Shown: positions 1 through 10,774, counted from the first letter of the stretch. The stretch is 64,000 nt of DNA from Heliopora coerulea (GCA_030142905.1 JASJOG010000619.1:23155-87154), one strand, 5' to 3'. Numbers and translations: made by a program. Notes: generated by a model not told the origin, from the sequence alone.

Positions 1-960
1 GGTTTTGATCGCTGAAAAGTTGGGCATCTTCGGGTTTGTAGCATCCAACGGCTGCTAAGAGTCGTTCAAGAAACAATATAGGATTTGCAATATGTCCGTG
101 GCTGGAGAAGAAGCAGATGTGAGAGGTGAAACTGTTGAAAGTTGGCATGAAAGAGCAAGAAAGATTACATGAGGGTGGAAACCTGAAAACGTCTGGAACA
201 TGGGCGAAACTGAAGCTTTTTGGCGCGGATTGCCTGAGAAGACCCTGAGTGAAAAAGGGAAACGATGCAGCGGTGGTAAGGAGGCAAAGCAAAGGAATAC
301 TTGGGCTTTCATTGTGAATGCTGCTGGAGAAAAAGAAAATCCCGTCGTCACTGGGAAATATGCCAGGCCTAGGTATTTTAAGAATTTAAAAGATGCCAAA
401 CACCCGTATAAGTGTCAGTATTTTTCAAACCCAAAAACTTGGATAAACTCTGAAATTTTGAACTTGATTTTGTCAAAGCTAAACCAGCGCTTGTCCAAAA
501 AGATGAGAAATATCCTTTTGTTTACTGACAACGCACCATGTCACCCACCATGTCTTGAAGGAATGTTTTCCAATATCAAAGTAGTGTTTTTGCCAAAAAA
601 CACAACATCTAAGACCCAGCCACTAGACGCTGGAATCATCGCTGGCTGGAAAGTAAAGTGCAAGAAATGTCTTCTCCGATATGTGTATTCCAGAGCAAAT
701 GGGTCAGCTAACGCATCAGAAATAGTTACTGTAAGTCTATAAATATTCTAATGGCCGCTGAATGGGGAAGAAAACGTGGAACGAAGTATCTAGCAGCACA
801 ATAAAAAAGTGCTTTCAGACCACGGGAATGTACCCACAAGATCCAGTCTTGGGAGACGATCCTTTCTAGGGAGAAGAGCTTCATGATCTGCAAAATCTTA
901 TCGGCAGATTCTAAATACCATATACAGCAGATGAATTTATCGCAGCTGAAGATGAAATTG
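1..960 (+). pseudogene. Tigger/pogo-type DDE transposase, decayed, 5' part outside window
   Basis: The frame starting at base 2 reads as a CENP-B/Tigger transposase with a DDE endonuclease core. Visible are a helix-rich segment with VAGEEADV and ESWHERARK, then a block at 185-240 containing FWRGLPEKTL, then FTDNAPCH (about 525-548) and TQPLDAGI (about 615-640). Past the stop at 742, the tail (to about 960) still reads like the family C-terminus. Two in-frame stops (about 56 and 167) and one near 740 break it. The first catalytic block reads NMGETE, so the usual first Asp is Gly; the second and third Asp look kept. Families of this kind cut and paste DNA at TA sites. This copy cannot be active. 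The identification is firm; the element's ends were not found. Confidence 0.85.
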
Positions 961-1519
961 AAATTTGTTCTGGCTTAATTGATCGCCTATATTGCTTTCA
1001 GTATTGGGACAATTCTTGCAATTTTACGTCTATGGTAAAGCACATTTTGTGTTTAGGAAAAAGGAGTGTACTGCAGTGAATTTCTAATTTACGAATTAAA
1101 GAACTAAATACAATTATAAAATCTCGTGGCTTTTTTAACCTTTATGACACATACTAAAAGTGATCATAAATTTATTTCCGTGCAACTCTAAATAATAATA
1201 AAGTATCAACCATTATTAAACCTATGTGCAATACATTAGATTTTTAAATATTTTCTATTTTAATTTTGAAATTCAAGTACGTGCGATGGAAAAAATTAGA
1301 AAATAATTTGCATAGTGTCACCATAACTGTTTTTAAAGGGGCCGAACGATATTACGGCCCTCTTAATAAAACGTTAGGGAGGCCGCGGCCCCCGTGGCCC
1401 CCTGCTTCCTACGCCAGTGGGTCCCACACAGGCATTCGTTCAGTCCTTTGGAAAGATGCACCCAGTAAGTGATTCAAAATATGTGATAAGAAAGGGGCCA
1501 CAACTAAGGCTGAGTCTTA
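961..1519. other. Non-coding stretch, no gene seen
   Basis: AT-rich sequence follows the transposase remnant, with a short GC-rich block at 1376-1440. The 68-codon open frame at 1266-1472 has no recognisable motif and an odd composition, so I do not call it a gene. Confidence 0.5.
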
Positions 1520-1640
1520 TCATAATCCTGCAGAAATTTTTTCAAGGCCAGAGGCCTTGTTTGAACTGATATTTTTTAATGCTTTGAATACTTTTGCATC
1601 TGTCCTGAATATAAACTGAAAATCACTGTCTGCAAGCTTC
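1520..1640 (-). pseudogene. LINE reverse-transcriptase N-terminal scrap
   Basis: The minus strand encodes the start of a non-LTR RT domain. The motif FKALKNISSNKASGLEKI fits the conserved 'L..l..nKA.GlD.I' block that opens the fingers of CR1/L2/RTE-type RTs. The frame stops at once after it, and nothing downstream on that strand continues the domain. It is a short dead fragment. The clade cannot be named from this length. Confidence 0.6.
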
Positions 1641-2700
1641 ACAAAATCATTGAAACTAGAAGTCGAATTTTCGAGTTTACATCGCAGTTGGCATGGTACA
1701 ATACATAAACTGGACAAGCCTGGACTAAAATATGGACTCGAAAAAAGACTGAGATGAAATCGACAATTCGAAAACACAAAAATTCATATTGTATTGTACT
1801 ATGATATTACCAGAACAAGGAAATCATAAACCATGAGCCACGTAATGGATCCTTTTGACAATGAACCACGTTAAAGTTGACTTGGATTTCGACTCATTTC
1901 TATTCATCAAATCAATTATGTCAAATTACGCTTTACCAAGGGAGTCCAGGATCGGCAAGATACGTAAAGGAAAAGATCTAAGTCGATATTATTCAAAAAT
2001 AACGGCCCGATAAAGCCGTAAACTTTAGAGTATACTACGAAACACGGACTCGGACACGGACTCAGACTCGCAATTCCATATCTTTAATACCAAAAATCTT
2101 TTTATCTAGAAATAGATCAATAAATTTGTCTGTAATATGAAAAATGTTCCGAATATTGTTAACTTGACTAGACAACATCAGTCGACCCATCAGCCTAACG
2201 GGATAATTCTATAGTGCGCTGACACAAATGAGCCATAATAGAAAAACATCTAAAACTTCGATGTAATTTTGTTGTTTATTTGTCAAAAGTGGTAATGTCT
2301 AGTTTGGTTTGAATACTTTCCCGAGATTACTTACGTTTGCCTTTCTCCCATCAATGTAAAGGGTCGAGTTGCGGCTACGATAAAAATATTTGGAAACGAT
2401 AATACTACACATTGTAAATTTAACATGATGTAAATCTCATGCCAATGGACTTGCGCAAAGGAATAGGAAACAAAGATGTAAATGTTTATATACAGCTATA
2501 GTTAGACACTACACTTTCATAGTTCAAAACACCAAAACGTCGGATCTGGTAACAGTAGCAACGTACATATAATTCTAACGGGTAATACACCTTTTGCTAT
2601 TCATTACTACAAAATATACTATCATTAACGCCAACATTCGTCCACAAGTCGTAGGTCGTGGGTAAAAGGTTGTGAGTTCAATTTTCCTCTACAAATTATG
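1641..2700. other. Non-coding stretch with one dispersed repeat
   Basis: No coding frame is supported. About 1825-1950 shares a recognisable block with 55268-55395 (see repeat entries). Around 2040-2070 there is a short imperfect repeat of 'cggactcggacacggactc'. A degenerate B-box-like stretch lies near 2665 but has no credible tRNA fold. I looked here for a BEL 5' LTR and found none that matches sequence after 7640. Confidence 0.5.
1825..1950 (+). repeat. Dispersed unknown repeat, copy 1
   Basis: The block starting 'ccatgagccacgtaatgg' and running through 'gttaaagttgacttgga' is repeated, with substitutions, at 55268-55395 in the same orientation. It matches no element end or coding domain I recognise. 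The shared stretch of over 100 bp suggests an interspersed repeat family. Confidence 0.55.
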
Positions 2701-2767
2701 GAATAAATTATAATAACAAAACTATTGCAGTTATCGTGGTGATGGGTTTTCTGACACCTTTTCTTGG

Positions 2768-3920
2768 TTGTCTTTCTCTGACTCCATGAAAAATTGCAAC
2801 GGTGCAGTTGTTGTTACATCTCACCAGGACAACTTAGCCAAATTGACTCCTGTCGAGAAAAACAATGCCCGAAGCTTACGTGTTCTATCCAATACCGTTA
2901 ACAACATCGTATGGACTTTCCAAGAACTTGGATACGACGATGATCTTTGCACGTCTAGCAACGCTAAAGTCGCTGTCGAGAAACTGCCACCGACCTTGCT
3001 CCTGAATCGGAACGAGTACGTCGTCCGCGAGCGTATCCCGTACGTGAACTTCACAACGCTTAGAGACTGGTTAGAAGAACAACTGACGCCCACGATCTCC
3101 AAGCGACGCAAACAAAAAAGGGAAAAGTTGATGAAGAAAAGAAGGGAGGACGTCATCCTGATGGAAGCACATTTGCTGGCACGACATTGCCCCGCATTTT
3201 CGTGCCTTTTAAAGGACGGCCAACATTCTGTTGAAGTTTGCCCGACATTGCCTTGTTGTCAGTTGACAAACGTGATGAAACAGCGAAGAGCACTCAACTC
3301 TGCTTTAGCTGCCTTAATGCTGGACATATTTCCCGAATGTGCCCAACACCAACCAAATGCCAAGTTGACAAATGCCAAAAGAAACACCACACTCTTATCT
3401 ATGGTACCAGAAGAGTACACAGCAATCCACAGCCTGAGGAACACTCTGTCTCGTCTGACGAGCCACGCCAGTCAAAGGTTCTGCTGCCAGTATTTCCTGT
3501 GACCTTGTACGGGCCGGCCGCAAGTATCGACAAATACGCCATGTTGGACATGGGTAGTACTTGCTCGTTGATCCGAACTGACATCGCCCGAAAAGCTGGT
3601 CTTCACGGCCCCTGAAAGGAAAATGACCGTAGATGTCATTAGACGGCGGATCGTTTTTACTTTTCATATCGTAAGCTTCGAAATCAGCCTGCGATTGAGT
3701 CAACATCAACGCTATTCACTGGAAAAGGCGTAGATCGTGAAAGACGTGAACCTTCCACAGATGGACATTGACAATGCACTAGGAAAGACAAAATGGCCCC
3801 ATCTCGCTGACCTTAATCTGCCTAAAGTGGATGGAGGACTAGCAACCGTACTTCTGGGTGCGGACGTCTTCGACCTCATTGTTCCATTTACAAGTTCGGA
3901 CCTGCCCCAAAGGCACTCCC
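2768..3920 (+). pseudogene. BEL/Pao gag, zinc knuckle and aspartic protease segment
   Basis: At 2768-3200 lies the gag-side region typical of BEL elements: LRVLSNTVNNIVWTFQELGY, then LPPTLLLNRNEY, then a Lys/Arg-rich stretch. A frame change at about 3200-3240 moves coding to the frame holding the CCHC knuckle CFSCLNAGHISRMC (3300-3345). DUF1758, the BEL retropepsin, follows with its active site reading LDMGSTCSLI (3543-3572) and stops at 3615. A later piece, WPHLADLNLPKVDGG through GADVFDLIVPF (3790-3895), is the rest of the same domain in another frame. These products would process and package the element's RNA. At least two frame breaks make this copy non-functional. Confidence 0.82.
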
Positions 3921-4259
3921 CGTGCTCTTCGTACAGTTCTCAGATGGATGGGTGCAGTGCACCTACCTGGCCCACAAAGGGAACTGGGCACATGCTAAAG
4001 GTTCACGTATCCACTCCAGACGAGGACCTCCACAGACAAGCGCAAGAGTGGCAGAAACTTAGTCCTTTGGATGCAAGTACGACAGGAAAAGCTCCTGGTT
4101 GGGAGAGGGCGAAATTGCACTCAAGATCTTGGAATCGACAACGGAGAAACTTGGAGATTGCCACGAAACTGGACTCCTTTGGAAACACCCCACAGCCAAA
4201 TTACCGAATAACTGCCCCATTGCTGAGAACCATCTTCGTTCCCTGAAAAGGTGACTAGC

Positions 4260-5330
4260 AAAAAACACCGCCCTTGCGACGGCGTATCAGAGTACGATAG
4301 ATAACGATTTGGAGAAGGGTTATATTAAGAAATTGACTCCGGAGGAAGCGGCAAAGCCGGTAAGGCACCAATGATTTTCTTCTCCACCATCCCGTTGTGA
4401 ACCCAAGAAAACCCGGCAAGATAAGGCGAGCTTGTAACGCGGCTGCCGCCAGTGGGCACACATCTTTAAAAAGAAAATACGCCTGACGTAATTGTTATTG
4501 GATCGTACCAACTTTTAATTTAAGTTTTTTTTTAATCTTTATATAGTTTAATCTTTGCTTATATTGCTTAACTTGTATGTAGTTCAGTTTGTATATAGTT
4601 AATGTGTGACGCCCCTCGTGGAAAGCAGCGTATTATGTTGATCGAGGCTAGCGTGTTTAAATAAAGTTTTGCCTACCTACCTACCAACTGCTGGCAAGTC
4701 CAGACCTCCTTATTTCCCTGATCGGGATATTTATGCGCTTTCGTGAGGAGAGAATCGCCTTCTGCACCAACATCGAAGCAATGTTCTCCCAGGTAGCGGT
4801 CCAGCCAGGAGATCAAGTAGTTCTGCGTTTCCTATGGAGAGAAAGTAGCGATTCACCTGTGAGCGTTTACCAGTTTCTTCGCTACATTTCTGGAGCAAAG
4901 TCGTTCCCCGCCTCAGCCAATTATGTCCTGCGTCGGACTGCACATGATAACTCTACACAATTTCCAACGGCCACGGAAGAAGTGCTAAATAACTTTTACA
5001 TGGACGATCTTTTCAAGTCTGAGGAAAATAAAAATTCGTCAGTACAGCTTCAGTCCGACCTCACTCAGATTTTATCGAGAGGAGGATTCCGTTTGACTAA
5101 ATGGTGTAGCAACTCCAGAAAGATTTTAAGTCGTATCCCTCGGTAAGAACTTGCCCCATCCTTGAAAATCTGGAGCCCGAAAGTGATCTTCCAGTAGAAC
5201 GTGCTCTTGGAGACGCTTGGAACACTGATACCTACTCGTTCGTTATTCGCCCCAGGCCTCAAAAACCAGTAGACACACAAATACAGATCCTTAGTCTCGT
5301 CTCCTCCATATACGACCTTCTGGGTATGGT
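4260..5330 (+). pseudogene. BEL/Pao reverse transcriptase, split by an insertion
   Basis: The RT opens at about 4290 with ITEEAAKP-like text and the VVNPRKPGKIR block (4390-4425), then the ACNAAAASGHTS stretch. It is interrupted at about 4479-4686 by a LINE tail and resumes at 4688 with the palm region and the RT box around NNFYMDDLF (about 4990-5016), so the catalytic Asp pair is kept. A stop at 5144 and a frame change follow before the connection region. The insertion is younger than the element because it splits an otherwise continuous domain. Confidence 0.85.
4479..4686 (+). mobile_element. 5'-truncated LINE 3' tail inserted in the BEL RT
   Basis: About 208 bp interrupt the RT reading. 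The insert ends 'aataaagttttgcctacc' followed by three or four copies of CTAC. A polyadenylation-like signal followed by a short tandem repeat is typical of L2/CR1-type LINE 3' ends. It carries no coding sequence. RT similarity stops just before it and resumes just after, so the borders are accurate to a few bases. The exact target-site duplication was not resolved. Confidence 0.7.
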
Positions 5331-6219
5331 TACCCCGTTTACCTTGTCAACGAAGATATTCCTTCAAGATATCTGGCGTAAGAAACGGAGGTGGGACGAA
5401 GAGATTCCCGAGATGGAGTTGGCACCTTTTCGAAAGTGGCAAGATCAGCTCAGTGACCTGGAATCGTTTAGCCTTCCTCGATCTTATCGATCAGTCCCTG
5501 CCTCACCAGTTAACACTTAAGTCCATCTCTTTGTCGATGCATCCGAATCTGCTTTCTGTGCTGTCGCCTATTTCCGTTTCCTGTACGACGATGGGTCGAT
5601 CCAGTGCTGTTTCGTGATGGGAAAATCTCGAGTTGCGCCTCTTCGAAAGCTGAGTATTCCACAACCCGAGCTCCAAGCCGCATTTATGTGTGCTCGTTTG
5701 TCGGAAGTTGTGAAAGAAAACCACACGTACGAGATTGACTCCTGTCACTTGTGGAGTATTAGTCGCACCGTCATTGGATGGATCAACAATACAAGTCACC
5801 GTCACCCAGCATTCATTGCCAATCGTGTGGCAGAGATCCATGATTTGACAAACCCTGAACAGTGGCGACACGTACCCAGCCGGATAAACGTGACTGACGC
5901 TGGTAGTCGTGGACTCCATGCATTAGACATCTGTCCTAGTTCTCGATGGTTAAATGGGCCGGCTTTCCTATCTCAACCTGAAGGATTTGGGCCACAGCCA
6001 TACAACATCGCCGATGAGGAAAGCGTTGCTGACTCAAAAAGTTGGACGAATGCCACGGCCTTAGCACCCGTTTACTTCCTCGACCCAAACCGTTTCTCAT
6101 CCTGGGATGGACTACTCCGAATTACCTCATGGGTCTTACGTTTTCTAAGCAATTGTCGACGCCCGAAAGAGAATTGTAAGGTTGGACATCTTAGCCTCGC
6201 CCGAACTAAGCGAAACTAA
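5280..6219 (+). pseudogene. BEL/Pao connection and RNase H region
   Basis: SLVSSIYDLLGMVTPFTL (about 5293-5346) is the hallmark start of the Pao peptidase A17/connection domain. After a stop at 5518 the same frame gives VHLFVDASESAFCAVAY (RNase H first strand with its Asp). The next segment has LRKLSIPQPELQAA (active-site Glu region), NRVAEIHDLTNPEQWRHVPS and a final NVTDAGSRGL (Asp region). Frame changes occur at about 5600 and about 6180. RNase H removes template RNA during reverse transcription. Confidence 0.82.
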
Positions 6220-6319
6220 AGAAACCTAGATAAAGAGGTCGCAGAGAGAAGCCTTCTCGTCAGAAATTATATGCTTAAATAAGAAGACACGGGCACCCCG
6301 GCCGAACCGTATCCTGACG

Positions 6320-7610
6320 TTGACTCGTTTCCCAGATTCAAAGGGGATCCTACACGCAGGGGGTCGCATTTCGAAAGCTTCAGTGTCATATGCGACTCGC
6401 CACCCAATTATTCTTTCACCCAAATGTCATATCACGAAATTAACGATAACTAACTACCACCAATGCTGCCACCATGAAAGCAACGGACACGTTCGCCATG
6501 CCATTCAACTGGAATTCTGAATACTTAACTACCGTGCGACCATCCACCATCTCACATATCGATGCCCATACTGTCGACGACGCAGAGCACTGCCTCAAGT
6601 GCCGATCATGGCCGATCTACCTGCAGCCCGGCTCATCGCGTATTTCCCTTTCTTATGTGTCAGAGTAGATTATTTCGGACCGTTTGCTGTAAAATGGTTG
6701 CGAAAGGCCGGGAAGGGATTATGTTGCCTTTTCACGTTCCTGGTAAACCGTACCATGCACATCGAGGTGGTGCATACCATGGAGAATGATTCTTACATCA
6801 TGGCCCTGCACAAGATGATCTCCAGACCGGGCAAGCTGTAGGTTATCCACTCAGGTAATGGTACAAACTTCGTGGGCGCCGAGAAAGAGTGACGCATCTA
6901 CTTAGACCGATGGAATGGCCACTGAATCAATTCATTGTTGCAGGAAGGCATCGAATGGCGTTTCAACCCACCGTCCGCCCCACATTGTGGCGGAATTTGG
7001 AAGCGCCTTGTGAGGTCGTGCAAACGAACGATACGCGCCATCCTTCAGAATCAGATGCTCACCAACGAAGTCCTCTTGACCATCGTAAAGGAAGTCGAAT
7101 CCTTACTCAATGGCCGTCCTCTGACGCATGTTAGCACTCACTTGGCTGACGAATAAGTCCTTACACCCAATCATTTCCTGTTGGGACGCCCAAATGCAAA
7201 CCTGCCCCCCCATGTCTTTGTGGATAGAAAAATGTCAAGAAGGAAACGATGGCGCCAGGCTCTAGTACTGACTGTCCACATTTGGAAAAGGTGGCTTAGA
7301 AAATACGTATTTTCCCTCATGGAATGAAGAAAATGGACAAAGAATGTGAGGAATCTTGAGAAAGGCGATCTCGTACTCGTGGTAGATCCACAGTCCCCTC
7401 GTGGAGTGCGGCCGTAAGGCCGTGTTATTCGTCGTATAGTAGGTAAAAACAGAGTTGTCCCAGCAGCTGAGATGAAGACCAAGATGGGAACCATGGTGCG
7501 ACCGGTAGCAAAGCTTCCACTTCTTGAAGAAAGCGTCGAAACTCCTCAAGTGGTCATGTCCGCCTCCGAGAATGAGGACGAACACGGAGCCGGCTGTGCT
7601 CCGCCCGCAC
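6320..7610 (+). pseudogene. BEL/Pao integrase and DUF5641, catalytically broken
   Basis: The H2C2 zinc-binding part lies at 6330-6515, with HPIILSP and spaced His and Cys residues across two frames. The core starts with VRVDYFGPF (6655-6685), so the first Asp is present. Around 6845 the second catalytic position reads HSGNGTNF, with Gly where the family has Asp. At about 7000 the third reads GGIWKRLV, with Lys where the family has Glu. The DUF5641 tail runs to about 7600 (NHFLLGRPNANLPP, KGDLVLVVD). Stops and frame shifts recur. Two lost catalytic acids show long-standing inactivity. Confidence 0.83.
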
Positions 7611-7640
7611 ATCGTAGACACTATTTTGTTTTTTTTTTAT

Positions 7641-8030
7641 TTGGTAGCACTTAATCTAATGGTATTTCCGAGCACTAACACTTGTACTTTAGTTCATTGC
7701 ACCCTAGATTAATGTAATTTGATTTAACCAATAGCGCACTTGCTGTTAGTTTCCTGAGTGTGATCCCTGGTCGAAAGGTATCTTGCTTTTTTCGCCCTTC
7801 TGTTTTTTTCGTCTTTTTTTTTTTCCAGAAACAATATCCAAAATATAAACAGTATCCAAACTTTTACTGCTGATAAAGAAATTTATGTACGATTTAGGTT
7901 TTTATATGATATTTTCCGTAAAAGTATTTATATAAAAAAGACCTGTTATTTAAAAATAAACAAGATGTTGACAATAAAGGCATATGAGCATGGAAATTCT
8001 TTTAGTAATATTCTTTTTGTCGCATTCTGC
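7641..8030. other. Non-coding, T-rich stretches
   Basis: Sequence after the BEL coding region contains long T runs (7629-7640, 7795-7835) and nothing that matches the region upstream of 2700, so I cannot call a 3' LTR. It ends in a pyrimidine-rich tract and 'ag' that precede the orphan exon-like block at 8033. Confidence 0.45.
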
Positions 8031-8032
8031 AG

Positions 8033-8080
8033 AGGTCGTTAAAGAAAGTAAAGAAGAAACATCTGAAAGTACAAGAGCAG
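8033..8080 (+). pseudogene. Orphan 48-bp exon paralogous to linker exon 4 of the PNP-ROCO-Death gene
   Basis: A 48-bp block sits between 'attctgcag' and 'gtaaac', good splice acceptor and donor sequences. Read in phase 1 it gives EVVKESKEETSESTRAG. Exon 4 of the gene at 45917-45964 is also 48 bp, also phase 1, followed by the same 'gtaaac', and reads EVVEAFKKETSMAKSSG. No COR, Roc, PNP or Death coding is visible nearby, so this looks like the remnant of a lost or disrupted paralogue. A chance match is possible for so short a block, but length, phase, splice sites and residues all agree. Confidence 0.5.
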
Positions 8081-8850
8081 GTAAACATTTGTTAGCACTA
8101 CGTATAAATGTGGCGTTTATTTTCTGGCTATATAGGTATGCACAACTACGGTTGGTGGTTAACCTGGTATCCGTAACAAAGTCTTGTCATTTTAAAGATT
8201 ACTACCTCCCTTTAACTCAGTAAACCATTTTCTTGCATGTCAGAAGATTTTAAAAGGTGAATGTAAACGATCTACGACGATATCCCACATCTAATATTCA
8301 CACTTCAGCAGCTTGTTTTCCATTAAATAAATACAGCATGTTACGTAAACTGGTGTGATACAGTACTTCTTTGAAAAGGCTATTGAAAAAACCCGTAGCG
8401 TTGCCGGTATCCCAGTATTTTTGTTAGGGCTTCCAAAGCGTAAGGATATTTTTTCATTTACTTTTCCCGTGATAAAACTATTATTCAAAATACTTCTGAA
8501 ATTTTGAATGTTTGAATTCAATGTCATTGAGTTGAGCGCAAAAACGCCTTGACTTATCCGCAAATTTAGACTTAGTTTCAGGAGTAGTTTTAGGAGTTGC
8601 TTTTCCTCGAAGAATTCAATTAAAAACAAAATAAATGAATAAACATGAATGCTAAGTAAGCATTCATGCGTTCATGAAGCGAAACGAGATCAAAAGAAAA
8701 TCTCACGAAAACAAAAATTGCTCAAAAATAACGAACAGAACGAACCAAATACTGTATAAAATAGTTTGCTTTTTTTGTAGAACTGTCGTTATCGGCCTTT
8801 GATTGAGACAACTTTAACTTTGACTATTGTTACCAACCTTTTTTTATTCT
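8081..8850. other. Non-coding; possible former intron
   Basis: No gene is seen. Near 8645-8680, 'tgaatgctaagtaagcattc' and the following bases resemble 46267-46300 downstream of exon 4 ('tgaatgctaggcaagcattc'). This weakly supports a paralogous origin of this stretch, but the block may be an ordinary dispersed repeat. Confidence 0.4.
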
Positions 8851-8856
8851 AATATT

Positions 8857-9153
8857 CTATATTGTTTCCAAGATGTCTAAATGTTCATTAACTCTTTCTT
8901 TGAACGAGCTCACCCCTTGACGAGTAAAGTCGTGTAGGGTAACTAAGAGTGAAATAATACAAGTTCTATCTTGCTGCAAAAGATTTAAGAACGTATCTTC
9001 TTGTTGGTCAACAAGTTGTGGACTTGCAATAATATGACTCATAGGTAACTGTGGCAAATTCAACTTCCGTTCCTTTTCTTTCGCCAATTTAGCTTTTCCA
9101 AACCACCCTATCATCGCAACATGTTTCATGCTGACAACAGTCATGTTTAACAT
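8857..9153 (-). CDS. Hypothetical ORF, 98 codons
   Basis: This frame ends with a polar, helix-prone C-terminus (DQQEDTFLNLLQQDRT, then a VNEHLDILETI end) and looks more protein-like than random frames around it. I do not recognise a family. The shape, a Lys-rich middle followed by leucine-spaced helices, is seen in C-termini of transposon-associated DNA-binding proteins, but that is only a guess. No splice sites or neighbours clarify it. Confidence 0.3.
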   Translation of the reverse strand: MLNMTVVSMKHVAMIGWFGKAKLAKEKERKLNLPQLPMSHIIASPQLVDQQEDTFLNLLQQDRTCIISLLVTLHDFTRQGVSSFKERVNEHLDILETI

Positions 9154-9620
9154 GCTTTTAATTTTATATCAGTACATTCTGTACACTTACTTTGGTCATT
9201 TCTAAAAGTTATACACTGAGTACGAGGTGTTTAAGTGATACCAAGGTTTAAGGTATATAACCTCCTTATATCACCATTGGTGCATGAGGTTTTTGAAAAC
9301 TAAGTTAGCAAAATTTGCAATTGACTAGTCTCCTTTGACATTTCGTTCCAGATATTTCTATTCTCTAGGGTATAAGACCAACAGATGTTTGGATATGGTT
9401 GTAGGGAGTATCGAACGTTTCCAAACGAAATATTGATCGCGATTGTGGCAGATTAAAGGTGGGGGGATTGGGGGAATTTTGGGAACGTGCAAGCGGCTCC
9501 GCGCTTTTTGTGACCCCGCATAATTTTTGGGGGCCTCGCGCTTTTTGATAATGATAATGATAATGTTATTTTACCAAGGAAATCACATCACCGAAGTGTT
9601 TTTCAGCGAAGCCCTGATTA
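9154..9620. other. Non-coding stretch
   Basis: No coding signal. It contains a G-rich, C-rich patch (9460-9540) with 'cctcgcgctttttg' and a short (GATAAT)n tract at 9548-9565. Confidence 0.5.
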
Positions 9621-9621
9621 T

Positions 9622-10349
9622 CAGTGGTGTGTATATAGGGAAGCAGGGAGGCGACCGCCCTCCCGCTGGAAATTTCCTTCGGAAAATTTAGAGCTTGTCG
9701 GAAAATTTGACGGACGATACCTTACTATATTTCGTTCGCTGAGAAGTCAAAAAACCTTCAGGACTAGAAATGTCAAAAATTGGACATTTGTACACCATAG
9801 AGATGATACAATATTACGGTAAATGAAAATTTGAAACTACTTTAAACATCTTTTACCTAAACCGAATGCAGAAAACCGAACGTTTTCTTTTAAAATATGG
9901 CAACTGTCTGGCTATAAATCAGCATTAGAAAATTCATTCATAGCGGTTCGTGTTGACAGGTGCCTAACAACGTAAAGTTTCGTCCAATAAACTTCAACGT
10001 TTTAACTTTGAAACAATGCGTTAGTTAACGCACAGTGCACAGTCAATTGCAAATGCAGTAGTACAAAATAGGAAAATCGTGTAATCAAAATAGCCTGTAA
10101 AATTGTTGGTAACATTTTGTCTTCTGAAAAGAAGCCAGTCAATGCTAGTTGGTTGGCACCGCTGTGTCCGCGTACTACACCCAAGGCTAGACTGCTGTTA
10201 CTAATTTTCAACTCTAAATGACTACCAAAAATGCGTTTGCCGTTTGTTCTGGTAAACCGATTTAGGCTAACTCCTGTCGGAAATTTTTCAAATCTCACCC
10301 CCCCCCCCCTCCAGAAATTATTATATACGCCGCTGCGCTGCTGCTGCTG
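9622..10349. mobile_element. hAT-like non-autonomous element (MITE)
   Basis: The left end reads CAGTGGTGTGTATATA. The right end is the inverted CAGCGGCGTATATAA, finishing about 10335, followed by a CTG-rich expansion. The 8-mer CTGATTAT lies just before the left end (9614-9621) and again at 10350-10357, matching an 8-bp hAT target duplication. Internal G/C homopolymer runs flank both ends. No transposase is encoded; the open frame at 10002-10298 has no motif. The right end abuts the (ATT)n tract. Confidence 0.6.
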
Positions 10350-10351
10350 CT

Positions 10352-10385
10352 GATTATTATTATTATTAATATTGTTATTATGTTT
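10352..10385. repeat. (ATT)n tract at the 3' end of copy A
   Basis: Imperfect ATT repeats directly follow (on the element's sense strand, as TAA repeats) the last conserved base of retrotransposon copy A. The same arrangement is seen for copy F at 31044-31059. Confidence 0.85.
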
Positions 10386-10774
10386 CTATTAACCAGTTCA
10401 TATTCTGGTCATTATTCCCTCCCACCAAATATTGCTTGGAGGTAACCGAGGTACACTTGTTCCCATTGGTTCACGCTGAGGCTGACGCGCATCGGCTGTA
10501 CGTTCACTACTCTGGCTGTACCACTCTGCCAAGCACTTTCCTAATTATTGTTTCCCCCTCGGAAAGCACTGTCTGCTGCATTGTACTGATTATCCTAATC
10601 ACACTGTCCTCATCTCCTGTAATCTTCTTCACTGCTCTGGTTGCATCTTCGCCACCAACTCTCTGGCATCCAATTATTACCGGCACTACTTCCACTCTGT
10701 ACCTTCCCTTTTCTTTGGTTCTTATTGCCAGCTGCTGATACTTCTGTAACTTCGTTCTCTTCGCTTCCTCGATG

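Larger units (their letters stand above)
2700..7640 (+). mobile_element. BEL/Pao LTR-retrotransposon, internal region, inactivated
   Basis: The order gag-like region, CCHC knuckle, aspartic protease (DUF1758), RT, RNase H, H2C2 integrase, integrase core and DUF5641 is diagnostic of a BEL/Pao polyprotein. It is spread over several frames with many stops and shifts. A LINE tail is inserted in the RT at 4479-4686. No convincing LTR pair or primer-binding site was found on either side, so the ends are approximate. Integrase catalytic positions are substituted. This is an old copy. Confidence 0.88.

Noticed and set aside
1266..1472. 68-codon ORF as a gene
   Set aside because: Its composition follows a GC-rich patch, no motif is seen, and it has no splice or regulatory context.
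2000..8000. LTRs for the BEL/Pao element
   Set aside because: I compared the sequence before 2700 with that after 7640 and found no convincing repeat, TG...CA ends or primer-binding site.
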